DNA of 42,525 nucleotides from Nitrosomonas sp. (GTDB lineage Bacteria > Pseudomonadota > Gammaproteobacteria > Burkholderiales > Nitrosomonadaceae), in assembly GCA_021774195.1 (NCBI GenBank), contig JAJFJJ010000036.1, positions 1 through 42,525 on the forward strand, in the 5' to 3' direction. The notes under the pieces are model-generated. The model was not told the origin of the DNA, ran no database searches, and saw nothing but the letters and a program-made list of their open reading frames with translations. The first letter of the stretch is position 1. Each line of letters begins with the position of its first letter. Of this stretch, positions 17,355-25,702 are shown piece after piece. The translations under genes were made by a program, and so were the position numbers.

Positions 17355-20159
17355 ATGAATTTATTGCTGGTCGCGTTAACGCCCTTTTTTGGCGCAGCTT
17401 TTGTTGCTTTGATATCCCGCTTGGGAAGACTTCATGCTGCCTGGGGTGCAGGGTTTGTTGCTTGTATTGCGCTCGCCTTGTTATCCCCATTGATGATGGA
17501 AGCCTTTGCGGGCGAAGTGACTGTGCAGCGTATCAGTTGGATGCCGTTACTGGGTCTTGACATTGCTTTTCGTTTAGATGGTTTGGGACTACTGTTTGCA
17601 TTGATGATCCTGTGCATTGGCTTGTTGATCATTCTTTATGCCCGTTATTACCTATCCGAGCATGATGATATGGGGCGTTTTTATGCCTATCTGCTGATGT
17701 TTATGGGCTCCATGCTGGGCATTGTTTTATCCGAAAATATCATTCAGATGCTGATCTTCTGGGAATTGACCAGTCTGTCATCCTTCTTATTGATCAGTTA
17801 TTGGCAAAGCAGACAGGAATCACGTGTCGGTGCGCGTATGGCTTTGGCGGTAACCGGTGGTGGCGGGTTGGCGTTGCTCGGTGGCTTTTTATTATTAGGT
17901 GAAATCGTCGGCAGTTATGATTTGTCGGTAATTTTGGCTTCAGGTGACATTATCAAAAGCCATTCCTTATATTTGCCGATGTTGGTATTGGTGTTATTAG
18001 GTGCTTTTACTAAGTCTGCGCAATTTCCATTTCATTTCTGGTTACCAAATGCCATGGCGGCACCCACGCCAGTGTCGGCTTATTTACACTCGGCAACAAT
18101 GGTCAAGGCTGGCGTGTTTTTGTTAGCGCGGATGTTCCCCGCGTTATCGGGTACGCCAGAATGGTTTTGGTTGGTTTGCATGACTGGCCTCACCACTTTG
18201 GTCTTTGCCGCTTATATTGCCATGTTTAAGGATGATTTGAAGGGGCTGCTGGCTTATTCGACCATTAGTCATTTGGGTTTGATTACGTTATTGTTCGGCA
18301 TCGGCACACCATTAGCAGCGGTTGCAGGTGTTTTTCATATTATCAATCATGCCATTTTTAAAGCTTCATTATTTATGGCTGCTGGAATTATTCATCACGA
18401 AACCGGCACACGTGATATGCGCGTTCTGAGTGGTTTATGGAAATACATGCCACATACGGCTTTATTGGCGATGGTAGCGGCTGCTTCTATGGCGGGCGTG
18501 CCATTGTTTAACGGTTTTCTGTCGAAAGAAATGTTTTTTGCCGAGACGTTGTTTGTCGTCAATGAACCTTGGGGTTGGTTATTGCCAACAGCAGCAACCA
18601 TGGCGGGTATTTTTGCTGTGGCTTATTCGCTGCGATTTATTCATACCGTATTTTTTCATGGTGAACCGACAGATCTACCAAAAACACCGCATGAGCCACC
18701 GCGTTGGATGAAAGTGCCGGTAGAAATTCTGGTGTTTTTGTGTCTACTGGTAGGTATGCTACCGGCTTTAACCGTCGAGCCGATCCTTGCCGTTGCTGCG
18801 ACCAGTGTTTTACAAGGCCCATTGCCAGAACATGACCTGGCTATCTGGCACGGTTTTAATACGGCATTGATGATGAGTATTATTGCGTTGATTGGCGGCG
18901 TATTGGTCTACATATTCCGCCTTCCATTATCCAAACTACAAGAACGTGTTGAAAAACGAATTGATTTTCGAGTGCTGTATGACTATCTGTTAAATAAGTT
19001 TTTCAAATTTGCAGGGATTGTAACGCGCACCTTAGACACGTTTTCTCAGCAACGGATGGTGTTTGTATTCATGTTATTTGCATTGGTGCTTGGGGTCAGT
19101 AGTTTTATCGGCAATGAGATTACCTTGACGGGTGATCAAGCCGTATTGCCGGTCGATGGTGTCAGCGTGTTAATGACCGCGATTATTGTTATAGCTGCAA
19201 TTGGTGCGGTTGTCATGCATCGAGAGCGACTTATTTCACTGATTTTACTGGGTACGGTGGGTTTAGGCGTGGCACTGATTTTTGTCAAATTCTCAGCGCC
19301 AGATTTAGCCCTCACACAGCTTTCGGTTGAAGTGGTCACCGTTGTATTAATCCTATTAGCACTATACTTTCTACCACAGCGTTCGCCAATTGAATCAAGT
19401 AATCTACTGCGCAGCCGTGATGCACTGGTCGCTACAGCGGCTGGTGGTGGTGTGGCGGTTCTTGTATGGGCGGTTTTGACACGACCGTATCAAAGTATTG
19501 CCGATTATTTTCTGGCAAATAGTTTACCTGGCGGTGGCGGAACCAATGTTGTCAATGTGATTTTAGTCGATTTCCGAGGTTATGATACGCTTGGCGAAAT
19601 CACTGTTCTGGCGTTAGCTGGGTTGGGGATTTATGCCATGCTGGAAAATTTGAAATTGTCCGGCTCCCTGCACGATTCAGAAGATCGCCCGTGGGATACT
19701 GACATGCATCCAGTCATTATGGCTTCGTTTGCACGTCTATTATTGCCGCTGGCGTTACTGGTTTCAATGTACATTTTATTGCGTGGTCACAACATGCCGG
19801 GGGGCGGTTTTATTGCCGGGCTGGTGACCGCTGTTGCGCTAGTCATGCAATACTTAACTAATGGTGTCACTTGGACGCAAAAGCGTTTGCCCGCCAATAT
19901 GAATGTGGTGATCGGTATGGGCATGTTAATTGCAACACTGACCGGCGTGGCCAGCTGGATATTCGGGTATCCTTTCCTGACATCAACTTTCAGTCATATT
20001 CATTGGCCTGTCATTGGTGAATTTGAACTGGCCTCTGCCATATCTTTTGATTTGGGTGTCTATCTGGTTGTCGTCGGCGCCACTCTTTTAATTCTTATTT
20101 ATCTTGGCATGGTTCATCGGCAAAGCCATTTGGCCAATGTCAGAAAGCGTATACGTTAA
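17355..20159 (+). CDS. mrpA: Na+/H+ antiporter subunit MrpA/MnhA fused to MrpB
   Basis: This 934-residue polytopic membrane protein is homologous to complex I NuoL. The antiporter core carries the conserved Glu region (LIFWELTSLSSFLLI), the Lys helix (GAFTKSAQFPFHFWLPNAMAAPTPVSAYLHSATMVKAG) and HIINHAIFKASLFMAAG. After about residue 770 the sequence becomes an MrpB domain (RLLLPLALLVSMYILLRGHNMPGGGFIAGL), so mrpA and mrpB are fused, as in several group 2 Mrp operons. This explains the lack of a separate mrpB. With subunits C-G it should form the cation/proton antiporter for Na+ and alkali tolerance. Its stop overlaps the mrpC start as TAATG. No obvious ribosome site precedes the ATG at 17355. 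Confidence 0.96.
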   Translation: MNLLLVALTPFFGAAFVALISRLGRLHAAWGAGFVACIALALLSPLMMEAFAGEVTVQRISWMPLLGLDIAFRLDGLGLLFALMILCIGLLIILYARYYLSEHDDMGRFYAYLLMFMGSMLGIVLSENIIQMLIFWELTSLSSFLLISYWQSRQESRVGARMALAVTGGGGLALLGGFLLLGEIVGSYDLSVILASGDIIKSHSLYLPMLVLVLLGAFTKSAQFPFHFWLPNAMAAPTPVSAYLHSATMVKAGVFLLARMFPALSGTPEWFWLVCMTGLTTLVFAAYIAMFKDDLKGLLAYSTISHLGLITLLFGIGTPLAAVAGVFHIINHAIFKASLFMAAGIIHHETGTRDMRVLSGLWKYMPHTALLAMVAAASMAGVPLFNGFLSKEMFFAETLFVVNEPWGWLLPTAATMAGIFAVAYSLRFIHTVFFHGEPTDLPKTPHEPPRWMKVPVEILVFLCLLVGMLPALTVEPILAVAATSVLQGPLPEHDLAIWHGFNTALMMSIIALIGGVLVYIFRLPLSKLQERVEKRIDFRVLYDYLLNKFFKFAGIVTRTLDTFSQQRMVFVFMLFALVLGVSSFIGNEITLTGDQAVLPVDGVSVLMTAIIVIAAIGAVVMHRERLISLILLGTVGLGVALIFVKFSAPDLALTQLSVEVVTVVLILLALYFLPQRSPIESSNLLRSRDALVATAAGGGVAVLVWAVLTRPYQSIADYFLANSLPGGGGTNVVNVILVDFRGYDTLGEITVLALAGLGIYAMLENLKLSGSLHDSEDRPWDTDMHPVIMASFARLLLPLALLVSMYILLRGHNMPGGGFIAGLVTAVALVMQYLTNGVTWTQKRLPANMNVVIGMGMLIATLTGVASWIFGYPFLTSTFSHIHWPVIGEFELASAISFDLGVYLVVVGATLLILIYLGMVHRQSHLANVRKRIR

Positions 20160-20488
20160 TGGAAGCACTTGTAGCTATTATCATTGGTGTTCTCACCGCT
20201 TGTGGCGTCTATTTGACGCTGCGTGGGCGCACTTTTCCGGTTGTATTAGGCTTAACCTTTTTGTCTTATGCCGTTAATTTGTTTCTGCTTGTTATGGGAC
20301 GGCTTACTATCGGTCAACCGCCAATCATTTCTGAAGGGATTGAAAATTATGCCGACCCTTTGCCGCAAGCTTTGGTTTTGACAGCAATTGTGATCAGCTT
20401 TGCCATGACTGCTTTTGTGATTGTGCTGGCACTTAAGGCCCATCTCGAAATGGGTAATGATCATGTTGATGGGAAGCACAAGTCATGA
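20159..20488 (+). CDS. mrpC: Na+/H+ antiporter subunit MrpC/MnhC
   Basis: This 109-residue membrane protein with three helices is NuoK-like (EALVAIIIGVLTACGVYLTLRGR, PVVLGLTFLSYAVNLFLLVMGRL, DPLPQALVLTAIVISFAMTAFVIVLAL). The conserved acidic-loop DPLPQALVLTAIVI is diagnostic for MrpC. It begins inside the mrpA stop (TAATG). Its own TGA stop (20486-20488) is the target duplication of a family B MITE, which now separates it from mrpD. Before insertion the two genes overlapped as ATGA. The protein itself is unaffected because the duplicated triplet is the stop codon. Confidence 0.95.
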   Translation: MEALVAIIIGVLTACGVYLTLRGRTFPVVLGLTFLSYAVNLFLLVMGRLTIGQPPIISEGIENYADPLPQALVLTAIVISFAMTAFVIVLALKAHLEMGNDHVDGKHKS

Positions 20489-20727
20489 TCCTAAAATTCT
20501 CAGTTGATCGCTTCAGCAATGTCCAATCTTATGAAATAAAAAAAATATTTTGTCAAATGCCACACACCCTAAAGGTGAGCCACGCTATGATGCTTATAGC
20601 ACACTGTTGTTTATTTTTTGCTGCGTTGCACTTCGTTGTAATAACTAGTTATTACGCCTCACTGCGCCTTGCCAAAAATAAACAACAATGCACTCTAAGC
20701 ACCATCCAACTGAGGATTCTAGGATGA
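20485..20727 (+). CDS. 80-codon open frame carried by MITE B between mrpC and mrpD
   Basis: This frame is almost entirely MITE sequence, so it is doubtful as a conserved protein. It is listed because of its fit: its ATG overlaps the mrpC stop as ATGA, it has no internal stop through the 236-bp element, and its TGA overlaps the mrpD ATG as ATGA again. Ribosomes finishing mrpC could therefore pass through it to mrpD. A hydrophobic stretch in the middle (AMMLIAHCCLFFAALHFVVI) could be a membrane segment. Whether this is chance or selected cannot be decided here. Confidence 0.3.
   Translation: MILKFSVDRFSNVQSYEIKKIFCQMPHTLKVSHAMMLIAHCCLFFAALHFVVITSYYASLRLAKNKQQCTLSTIQLRILG
20489..20724 (+). mobile_element. 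MITE family B, copy 1 (full length, in the mrp operon)
   Basis: This 236-bp element has terminal inverted repeats TCCTAAAATTCTCAG and CTGAGGATTCTAGGA. Direct duplications TGA (20486-20488 and 20725-20727) flank it. The right half (about 20590-20702) is a large imperfect palindrome centred on the perfect 18-bp GTAATAACTAGTTATTAC, with outer arms around TGTTGTTTATTTTT. Its right end supplies GAGGA (20712-20716) seven bases before the mrpD ATG, and its last A completes that ATG. Related copies are at 26514, 32768 and 42383. A TNA duplication resembles that of some IS5-family elements; this is inference. Confidence 0.88.
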
Positions 20728-22268
20728 TGGATCATATCGTTGTATTTCCGGTGATATTGCCACTATTACTTGGCGTGTTGCTGTTACTGTTACAGAATCA
20801 AAAGTTACTGTTCAAAAGAACGTTGAGTCTTTTGGCAGTGGCCTTACAGGTTGTGGCGGCAGGCGTTTTATTGAATCTGGTCAGTAGTGGCGAAATCCTG
20901 GTTTATGCGCTAGGTAATTGGGCGCCGCCATTTGGTATTGTGTTGGTTGCAGATCGTCTAGCTGCTTGGATGCTGCTCATTACCTCATTGGTTTCATTAT
21001 GTGCATTACTTTATGCCGTTCGTGGAACAGATATTGCCGGACCACATTTTCATGTGTTGTTTCAATTACAGTTATTGGGTCTGAATGGTGCATTCTTGAC
21101 CGGTGACTTATTCAATCTGTTTGTGTTTTTTGAAATCTTGTTACTCGCTTCATACAGCCTGTTATTACATGGTGGCGGACGACTGCGTACTAAGGCGGGT
21201 TTACATTTTGTCGTGATCAACCTGGTTGGATCAACCCTATTTTTGTTTGCCGTCGGCATTCTTTACGGCCTGTTAGGCACATTGAATATGGCGGATTTAG
21301 CGGTTAAAGTTGCCGAAACATCTACCGAGAATGTTGTTTTAATTCAAACAGCGGGCTTGTTACTATTTGCAGTTTTTGCCCTCAAAGCTGCTTTGCTGCC
21401 GCTTTATTTATGGTTGCCTTCCGCTTATGCGTATACCACTGCGTCGGTGGCAGCCCTGTTTGCCATCATGTCCAAAGTAGGGGCATATAGTATCTTACGC
21501 GTGTATACCCTAATTTTTGGCGCACAAGCCGGCCCGGCTGAAAATTTGATTGAACCTTGGTTACTGCCATTGGCCATGGCGACACTGATTATTGGCGTGT
21601 TGGGTGTGGTAGCGAGTTCGCACTTGCGTCAACAAGTTGCTTATCTAGTACTTGCCTCTATCGGCATGTTGCTGATTGCTTTCGGGTTAAATAACAATGT
21701 GGGAATTGCTGCCGGACTATACTACCTGCCACATTCAACATTTGCGGCGGCGGCTTTCTTTTTGTTGGCGGATACCATAACCAAACGTCGTGATGGAATG
21801 GGCGATAAATTCGAACCTGGCCCAGTCATAATGCATACAAGACTATTTGGTGTGCTATTCTTTGCTATCGCTATTTTAATAGCCGGTTTACCACCATTAT
21901 CTGGGTTTATTGGAAAATTCATGATCTTGCAGGCTGCATTACCGCACAGCATTTTCCCCTGGATATTAGGAACAGTATTGATTACCAGCTTATTTACTTT
22001 AATCGCCATGGCACGAGGTGGCAGCATGTTATTTTATAAAGCATTGCCTGCTACTGTTTGTAAAATAGGACCGGATAGAGAAATACCACCAACCGCGTTA
22101 ATGCTGAGTCGTGAACTGGTATCCATTATTAGCTTGTTGGGGTTGTGTGTGGCACTACTCATTTGGGGTGGCGCCATCACAGCATTTACCCTGGCGACAG
22201 CAAATCAATTACTGCAACCTGATGCTTATATTCAGTCGGTATTAAATGCAAGAGTAATTTCATCATGA
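20724..22268 (+). CDS. mrpD: Na+/H+ antiporter subunit MrpD/MnhD
   Basis: This 514-residue NuoN/NuoM-like membrane antiporter subunit has the conserved Glu helix (LFNLFVFFEILLLASYSLLL), the Lys helix (FAVFALKAALLPLYLWLPSAYAYTTASVAALFAIMSKVGAY) and IAGLPPLSGFIGKFMILQA. The start is ATG 20724-20726 (or the next ATG three bases later). A longer in-frame start at 20688 lies inside the MITE and would add 12 foreign residues. The upstream MITE end contributes GAGGA at good spacing. The stop overlaps mrpE as ATGA. Confidence is high for the product and moderate for the exact start. Confidence 0.95.
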   Translation: MMDHIVVFPVILPLLLGVLLLLLQNQKLLFKRTLSLLAVALQVVAAGVLLNLVSSGEILVYALGNWAPPFGIVLVADRLAAWMLLITSLVSLCALLYAVRGTDIAGPHFHVLFQLQLLGLNGAFLTGDLFNLFVFFEILLLASYSLLLHGGGRLRTKAGLHFVVINLVGSTLFLFAVGILYGLLGTLNMADLAVKVAETSTENVVLIQTAGLLLFAVFALKAALLPLYLWLPSAYAYTTASVAALFAIMSKVGAYSILRVYTLIFGAQAGPAENLIEPWLLPLAMATLIIGVLGVVASSHLRQQVAYLVLASIGMLLIAFGLNNNVGIAAGLYYLPHSTFAAAAFFLLADTITKRRDGMGDKFEPGPVIMHTRLFGVLFFAIAILIAGLPPLSGFIGKFMILQAALPHSIFPWILGTVLITSLFTLIAMARGGSMLFYKALPATVCKIGPDREIPPTALMLSRELVSIISLLGLCVALLIWGGAITAFTLATANQLLQPDAYIQSVLNARVISS

Positions 22269-22756
22269 CCCGTTTATTACCCCACCCAATACTGACCCCT
22301 GCGCTAACAGGTGTCTGGCTGTTATTAAACAACACAATAGAACCCGGACACATTGTACTTGGCCTGTTTTTGGGCTGGATGATTCCGATATTAACTATCC
22401 GCTTCTGGCCCGAAACTGTACGAATCCGAAGGCCGTTTGTTTTGCTAAGATTTATGGGCGTGTTGTTGTTTGATATTATAGTGGCTAATTTTGTTGTGGC
22501 GCGTTTGATTCTTGGCAACCCGAACCGACTGCAACCCACTTTTGTTCAATTGCCATTAGACTTAACATCCGATTTGGCGATTGGTCTATTAGCAAACAGC
22601 ATTACATTGACCCCAGGGACCCTGTCGGCCAAATTATCAGAAGATCGAAAATTCCTGTTGGTGCACGCTTTAAATGAAACCGATACAAAAGCCATGGTAG
22701 CCACCATCAAAGCACGTTACGAGCGTCCGTTAAAGGAGGTATTTGAAGCATGTTAG
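22265..22756 (+). CDS. mrpE: Na+/H+ antiporter subunit MrpE/MnhE
   Basis: This 163-residue subunit has an N-terminal pair of membrane helices (ILTPALTGVWLLLNN, GHIVLGLFLGWMIPIL), a third helix (LLRFMGVLLFDIIVANFVVARLIL) and a cytoplasmic domain with the characteristic SITLTPGTLSAKLSEDRKFLLVHALNE. The ATGA overlap with mrpD and a 7-base overlap with mrpF place it firmly in the operon. It has the usual length and no odd features. Confidence 0.95.
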   Translation: MTRLLPHPILTPALTGVWLLLNNTIEPGHIVLGLFLGWMIPILTIRFWPETVRIRRPFVLLRFMGVLLFDIIVANFVVARLILGNPNRLQPTFVQLPLDLTSDLAIGLLANSITLTPGTLSAKLSEDRKFLLVHALNETDTKAMVATIKARYERPLKEVFEAC

Positions 22757-23019
22757 AGACTGTGATCCCGATTGCACTGACTTTGGTAGCCGCTGCCATC
22801 GCCATGAGTTTCTGGCGATTAATCCGTGGCCCCAGTGTGCCGGACCGCATATTGGCGTTGGATACTTTGTATGTTAATACCATTGCCCTATTGGTTTTAT
22901 TCGGTATTCATTTGGGTAGCAATCTATTCTTTGAAGCCGCCTTGTTGATTGCCCTAATGGGATTTATCGGCACCGTCGCGCTATGCAAGTATTTGCTACG
23001 CGGCGATATTATTGAGTAA
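22750..23019 (+). CDS. mrpF: Na+/H+ antiporter subunit MrpF/MnhF
   Basis: This 89-residue protein has three membrane helices (PIALTLVAAAIAMSFWRLI, YVNTIALLVLFGIHLGS, FEAALLIALMGFIGTVALCKYLL) and the family loop RGPSVPDRILALDTL. The start is inside the end of mrpE, with AAAGGAGG ten bases before it. mrpG follows after 12 bases. In the Mrp complex it sits between E and G. Confidence 0.95.
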   Translation: MLETVIPIALTLVAAAIAMSFWRLIRGPSVPDRILALDTLYVNTIALLVLFGIHLGSNLFFEAALLIALMGFIGTVALCKYLLRGDIIE

Positions 23020-23031
23020 ATTGAATCAATT

Positions 23032-23499
23032 ATGCTAGAGTATTTTTTATCTTTCTTAATCCTTACCGGTGCAATTTTTACCCTCATCGGTTCCCTGGGT
23101 CTAATCAGACTCAAAGACTTATACACCCGCCTGCATGGCCCAACTAAAGCGACTACCCTCGGTGTTGGCAGCCTGCTAATCGCTTCCGCAATTTTTTTCA
23201 GCACGCGTGATGCGGGTATCAGCCTGCACGAAATACTCATTACCCTATTCCTATTCATCACAGCACCCGTCAGCGCCCATATGCTAGCCAAAGCCGCATT
23301 ACATTTAAATCTGAAATCTTTGGCTAAGATGCCGGAGGACCCGGTGGAAGAAGAGCAAATGCAAGCGGTAGAAGAAAAAACACCTATGCAGAATCATATC
23401 GAAACGCCTAAAACAGAGAATCCGGAGCCTGAAACAAAACCAGAATTCACAACCCAACCAACATCACCGAATACACCCACACCCAACAAAACACTATAA
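23032..23499 (+). CDS. mrpG: Na+/H+ antiporter subunit MrpG/MnhG with acidic Pro-rich tail
   Basis: The first 100 residues are a normal MrpG: LSFLILTGAIFTLIGSLGLIRLKDLYTRLHGPTKATTLGVGSLL, then two more helices including LITLFLFITAPVSAHMLAKAA. The remaining 50 or so residues form a hydrophilic extension rich in Glu, Pro, Thr and Asn that is longer than usual and probably disordered in the cytoplasm. It is the last gene of the operon. The gene ends 212 bases before the cytochrome gene; that gap has no clear terminator. The product is certain; the role of the tail is unknown. Confidence 0.93.
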   Translation: MLEYFLSFLILTGAIFTLIGSLGLIRLKDLYTRLHGPTKATTLGVGSLLIASAIFFSTRDAGISLHEILITLFLFITAPVSAHMLAKAALHLNLKSLAKMPEDPVEEEQMQAVEEKTPMQNHIETPKTENPEPETKPEFTTQPTSPNTPTPNKTL

Positions 23500-23711
23500 C
23501 AGTTTCATTAACCGACCCCACCAATTCAAAAGAGTATGAAACTTAAGTATTGTTATAATATCTGTTGATAATTGTTTGACAAATTGCCGCATCACTGGTT
23601 AAGTTAGCACCTAACGAAAATAAATTAGGAAATAATAAATAAAAAGATAATATGTCTCAAAATAAGGTTCTAGCTTAATTCTTATTATTATTTACAAACT
23701 GGAGTTAAAAA

Positions 23712-24020
23712 ATGAAAAAAATGAATGTTGCATTAACAGCATCTGCACTGTTTATATTGGTTGGTTGTGGTGCTAGTAACGACTATACCCCGCCAGCAGA
23801 CGCGACAGGAGAAAACATATTCAGCACAGCCTGTACGGAATGTCATAAGCCTTTAAGTGCTAATGTGGCTATGTTGTTAAGCGAAAGCATGGCAAATAAA
23901 GAAGCAATCACCAAAAAATTTCAATCTGGCAGCATGAGAATGCCTGCATTCCCTAATATTAATGGAGAGGCAGCTGATCGTTTGGCCGAATATGTTCTTT
24001 CACATAGCGATACCAACTGA
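23712..24020 (+). CDS. Small lipoprotein cytochrome c
   Basis: This 102-residue protein has a lipoprotein signal peptide (basic start, hydrophobic core, lipobox LVGC with Cys19) and one heme-binding motif CTECH near residue 39. A Met-containing segment (SMRMPAFPNI) near the end could provide the axial ligand. It is therefore a membrane-tethered periplasmic class I cytochrome c. GGAG stands 8 bases before the ATG. A TTGACA sequence (23576-23581) lies upstream but lacks a good -10 partner. The gene is alone, converging on hemN with a strong inverted repeat between them. The redox partner is unknown. Confidence 0.88.
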   Translation: MKKMNVALTASALFILVGCGASNDYTPPADATGENIFSTACTECHKPLSANVAMLLSESMANKEAITKKFQSGSMRMPAFPNINGEAADRLAEYVLSHSDTN

Positions 24021-24037
24021 TAATAAACACGCAAATC

Positions 24038-24064
24038 CGGGAGACTGCACGCGCGCGTCTCCCG
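24038..24064. terminator. Inverted repeat between convergent cytochrome c and hemN genes
   Basis: CGGGAGAC (24038-24045) and GTCTCCCG (24057-24064) are perfect complements around an 11-base GC-rich loop, located between the two convergent stops. It is suited to bidirectional termination, though no T-run follows on either strand. Confidence 0.55.
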
Positions 24065-24068
24065 TAAA

Positions 24069-25484
24069 CTAGAAGACCTCGGCGTAATGACTGCGCGCCT
24101 GACTCAAACGCAAATACTTATCAAACACCTTACAAATACTACTAATTAACAGCCGCCCTTCTGGGGTAACAACAATTTCCTCGTCACTTAAAGCAAGCAA
24201 CCCTGCTTTCTCGTATGATAAAAGTTCTAATAATTCTGTCGCAAAATATTGTTTGAAATTTATTTGGAAGGCTGTTTCAACCGATTCAAATGAGAATATT
24301 GAATGGCAAATAAGCGCATGGATTACTGAGCGCCTTAACAGGTCATCTGCATTTAATTCAAGACCACGCATAATCGGCAATTGATCACGCGACAACTTGT
24401 CGTAATATTGTTTCAAATCATAATGATTCTGACTGATTGTTGGGCCGACACTACCTATCGCAGATGCTCCTAACGCAACCATATTTTTACCTGGAAAAAT
24501 TGAATATCCCTGCAAATTATAATGCAACAAACCCTGGCGTTGTGCCTTGACGAGTTGATCCTCATACTTAGCAAATAAACTCATGCCAATATGCGTATAG
24601 CCTGCTTGGATTAAATGAGAGATTGCGAGCTGCAGAATTTCTCGCCTTGTTTCTATTAAGGGCAAATCAGCTGTATCAATGCATCGTTGCGGTTTGAATT
24701 TATCAGGAAAATGTGAATAATTTAATAAATTAACTTGGTCTGGGCTCGCTGAAATTACTTTCCCCAAAGTATTATTAAAGTCTTCAACACTTTGTTTCGG
24801 CAAACCATAGATTAATTCTATCCTGACCGATTTAAACCCTTCTTGTCGGGCCGCCTTGATAATATTTAATGTTTCTTCTTCACTTTGAAAACGATGCACA
24901 GCTTGTTGTACGTGTTGTGCAAAGTCTTGCACACTTACTACGACATGATTAAAACCCAGTTTTAAGAACTTTTTTAGATCTGTACAAGCAACTAGACGCG
25001 GATCAATTTCAATTAAACATTCTCCATTCTGGATTAAGCCAAAGTTTTCTTTGATTTCATCCATAACACACGCTAATTGGCTACTATTTAAAATAGTTGG
25101 TGTTCCACCACCAAAATAAATTTGCTCAACCTTTGGGTCATCCTGAAACAGCCTGCCTTTTATTCTTATTTCTTTTAACAAATATTCAAGATATCTTTCG
25201 ATATCAATTTGATCATTAGTAATGACCTGATTGTAACGACAATAAAAACATAATGAATGACAAAAAGGAATATGAACATACAACGATAGCGCGCGATGGG
25301 TGGTACCGATATTGCGATTACTAACCCAGGCAGTATATGCCTGCATATCAAACGCCTCTACATACCAGTTTGGTTCAGGATATACCTTGTAATCTTGATG
25401 ATCACAATCAAACTGATGAAAAAATTCTTTTTTGATTTTTGTGACTACACAGGATTGTTTTAAATTCGTCTGGAGATGACTCAT
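24069..25484 (-). CDS. hemN: HemN-like radical SAM protein (oxygen-independent coproporphyrinogen III oxidase family)
   Basis: This 471-residue protein has the length and order of HemN: an N-terminal helical extension, SLYVHIPFCHSLCFYC (Cys75, Cys79, Cys82 for the radical-SAM 4Fe-4S cluster), YFGGGTPTILN, IEIDPRL, VVVSVQDF, IELIYGLPKQ, YSHFPDKFKPQRCI and the C-terminal HemN domain. HemN decarboxylates coproporphyrinogen III anaerobically for heme synthesis. Unlike canonical HemN, which has CxC at the end of the motif, residues after Cys82 are Arg83-Tyr84, so the fourth cysteine is missing. Divergence from fnr, with an FNR-type box between, supports oxygen-controlled expression. It could still be a HemN paralogue with altered activity. 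Confidence 0.82.
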   Translation of the reverse strand: MSHLQTNLKQSCVVTKIKKEFFHQFDCDHQDYKVYPEPNWYVEAFDMQAYTAWVSNRNIGTTHRALSLYVHIPFCHSLCFYCRYNQVITNDQIDIERYLEYLLKEIRIKGRLFQDDPKVEQIYFGGGTPTILNSSQLACVMDEIKENFGLIQNGECLIEIDPRLVACTDLKKFLKLGFNHVVVSVQDFAQHVQQAVHRFQSEEETLNIIKAARQEGFKSVRIELIYGLPKQSVEDFNNTLGKVISASPDQVNLLNYSHFPDKFKPQRCIDTADLPLIETRREILQLAISHLIQAGYTHIGMSLFAKYEDQLVKAQRQGLLHYNLQGYSIFPGKNMVALGASAIGSVGPTISQNHYDLKQYYDKLSRDQLPIMRGLELNADDLLRRSVIHALICHSIFSFESVETAFQINFKQYFATELLELLSYEKAGLLALSDEEIVVTPEGRLLISSICKVFDKYLRLSQARSHYAEVF

Positions 25485-25638
25485 TTTGGTTAATAACGTT
25501 TGTGGATAGTTGAGTCGGTTGCATGCAAAATCAAATGCATAGCATAGAATAAATGAGCGCCAAGCTGTCAGAGAAAAAGATTACCCACTTCTTTACTCAA
25601 AGCCTGTAGAATTATGCTTATATAAAGTTTCGATTACT

Positions 25639-25652
25639 TTGATCCAAGTCAA
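25639..25652 (+). promoter_or_regulatory. FNR-type binding site between hemN and fnr
   Basis: TTGATCCAAGTCAA matches the FNR consensus TTGAT-N4-ATCAA with one mismatch. It is centred 57 bases before the fnr start and about 160 bases before the hemN start. fnr autoregulation and/or control of hemN is plausible. Confidence 0.6.
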
Positions 25653-25702
25653 TCAAAGGTTCTAAAAATAATATTTCCATCTATTGGAATCTGGAAAACA
25701 CT

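Noticed and set aside
20688..20723. An upstream ATG for mrpD that would add 12 residues from the MITE.
   Set aside because: The downstream ATG has GAGGA at good spacing and matches normal MrpD length and the ancestral ATGA overlap.
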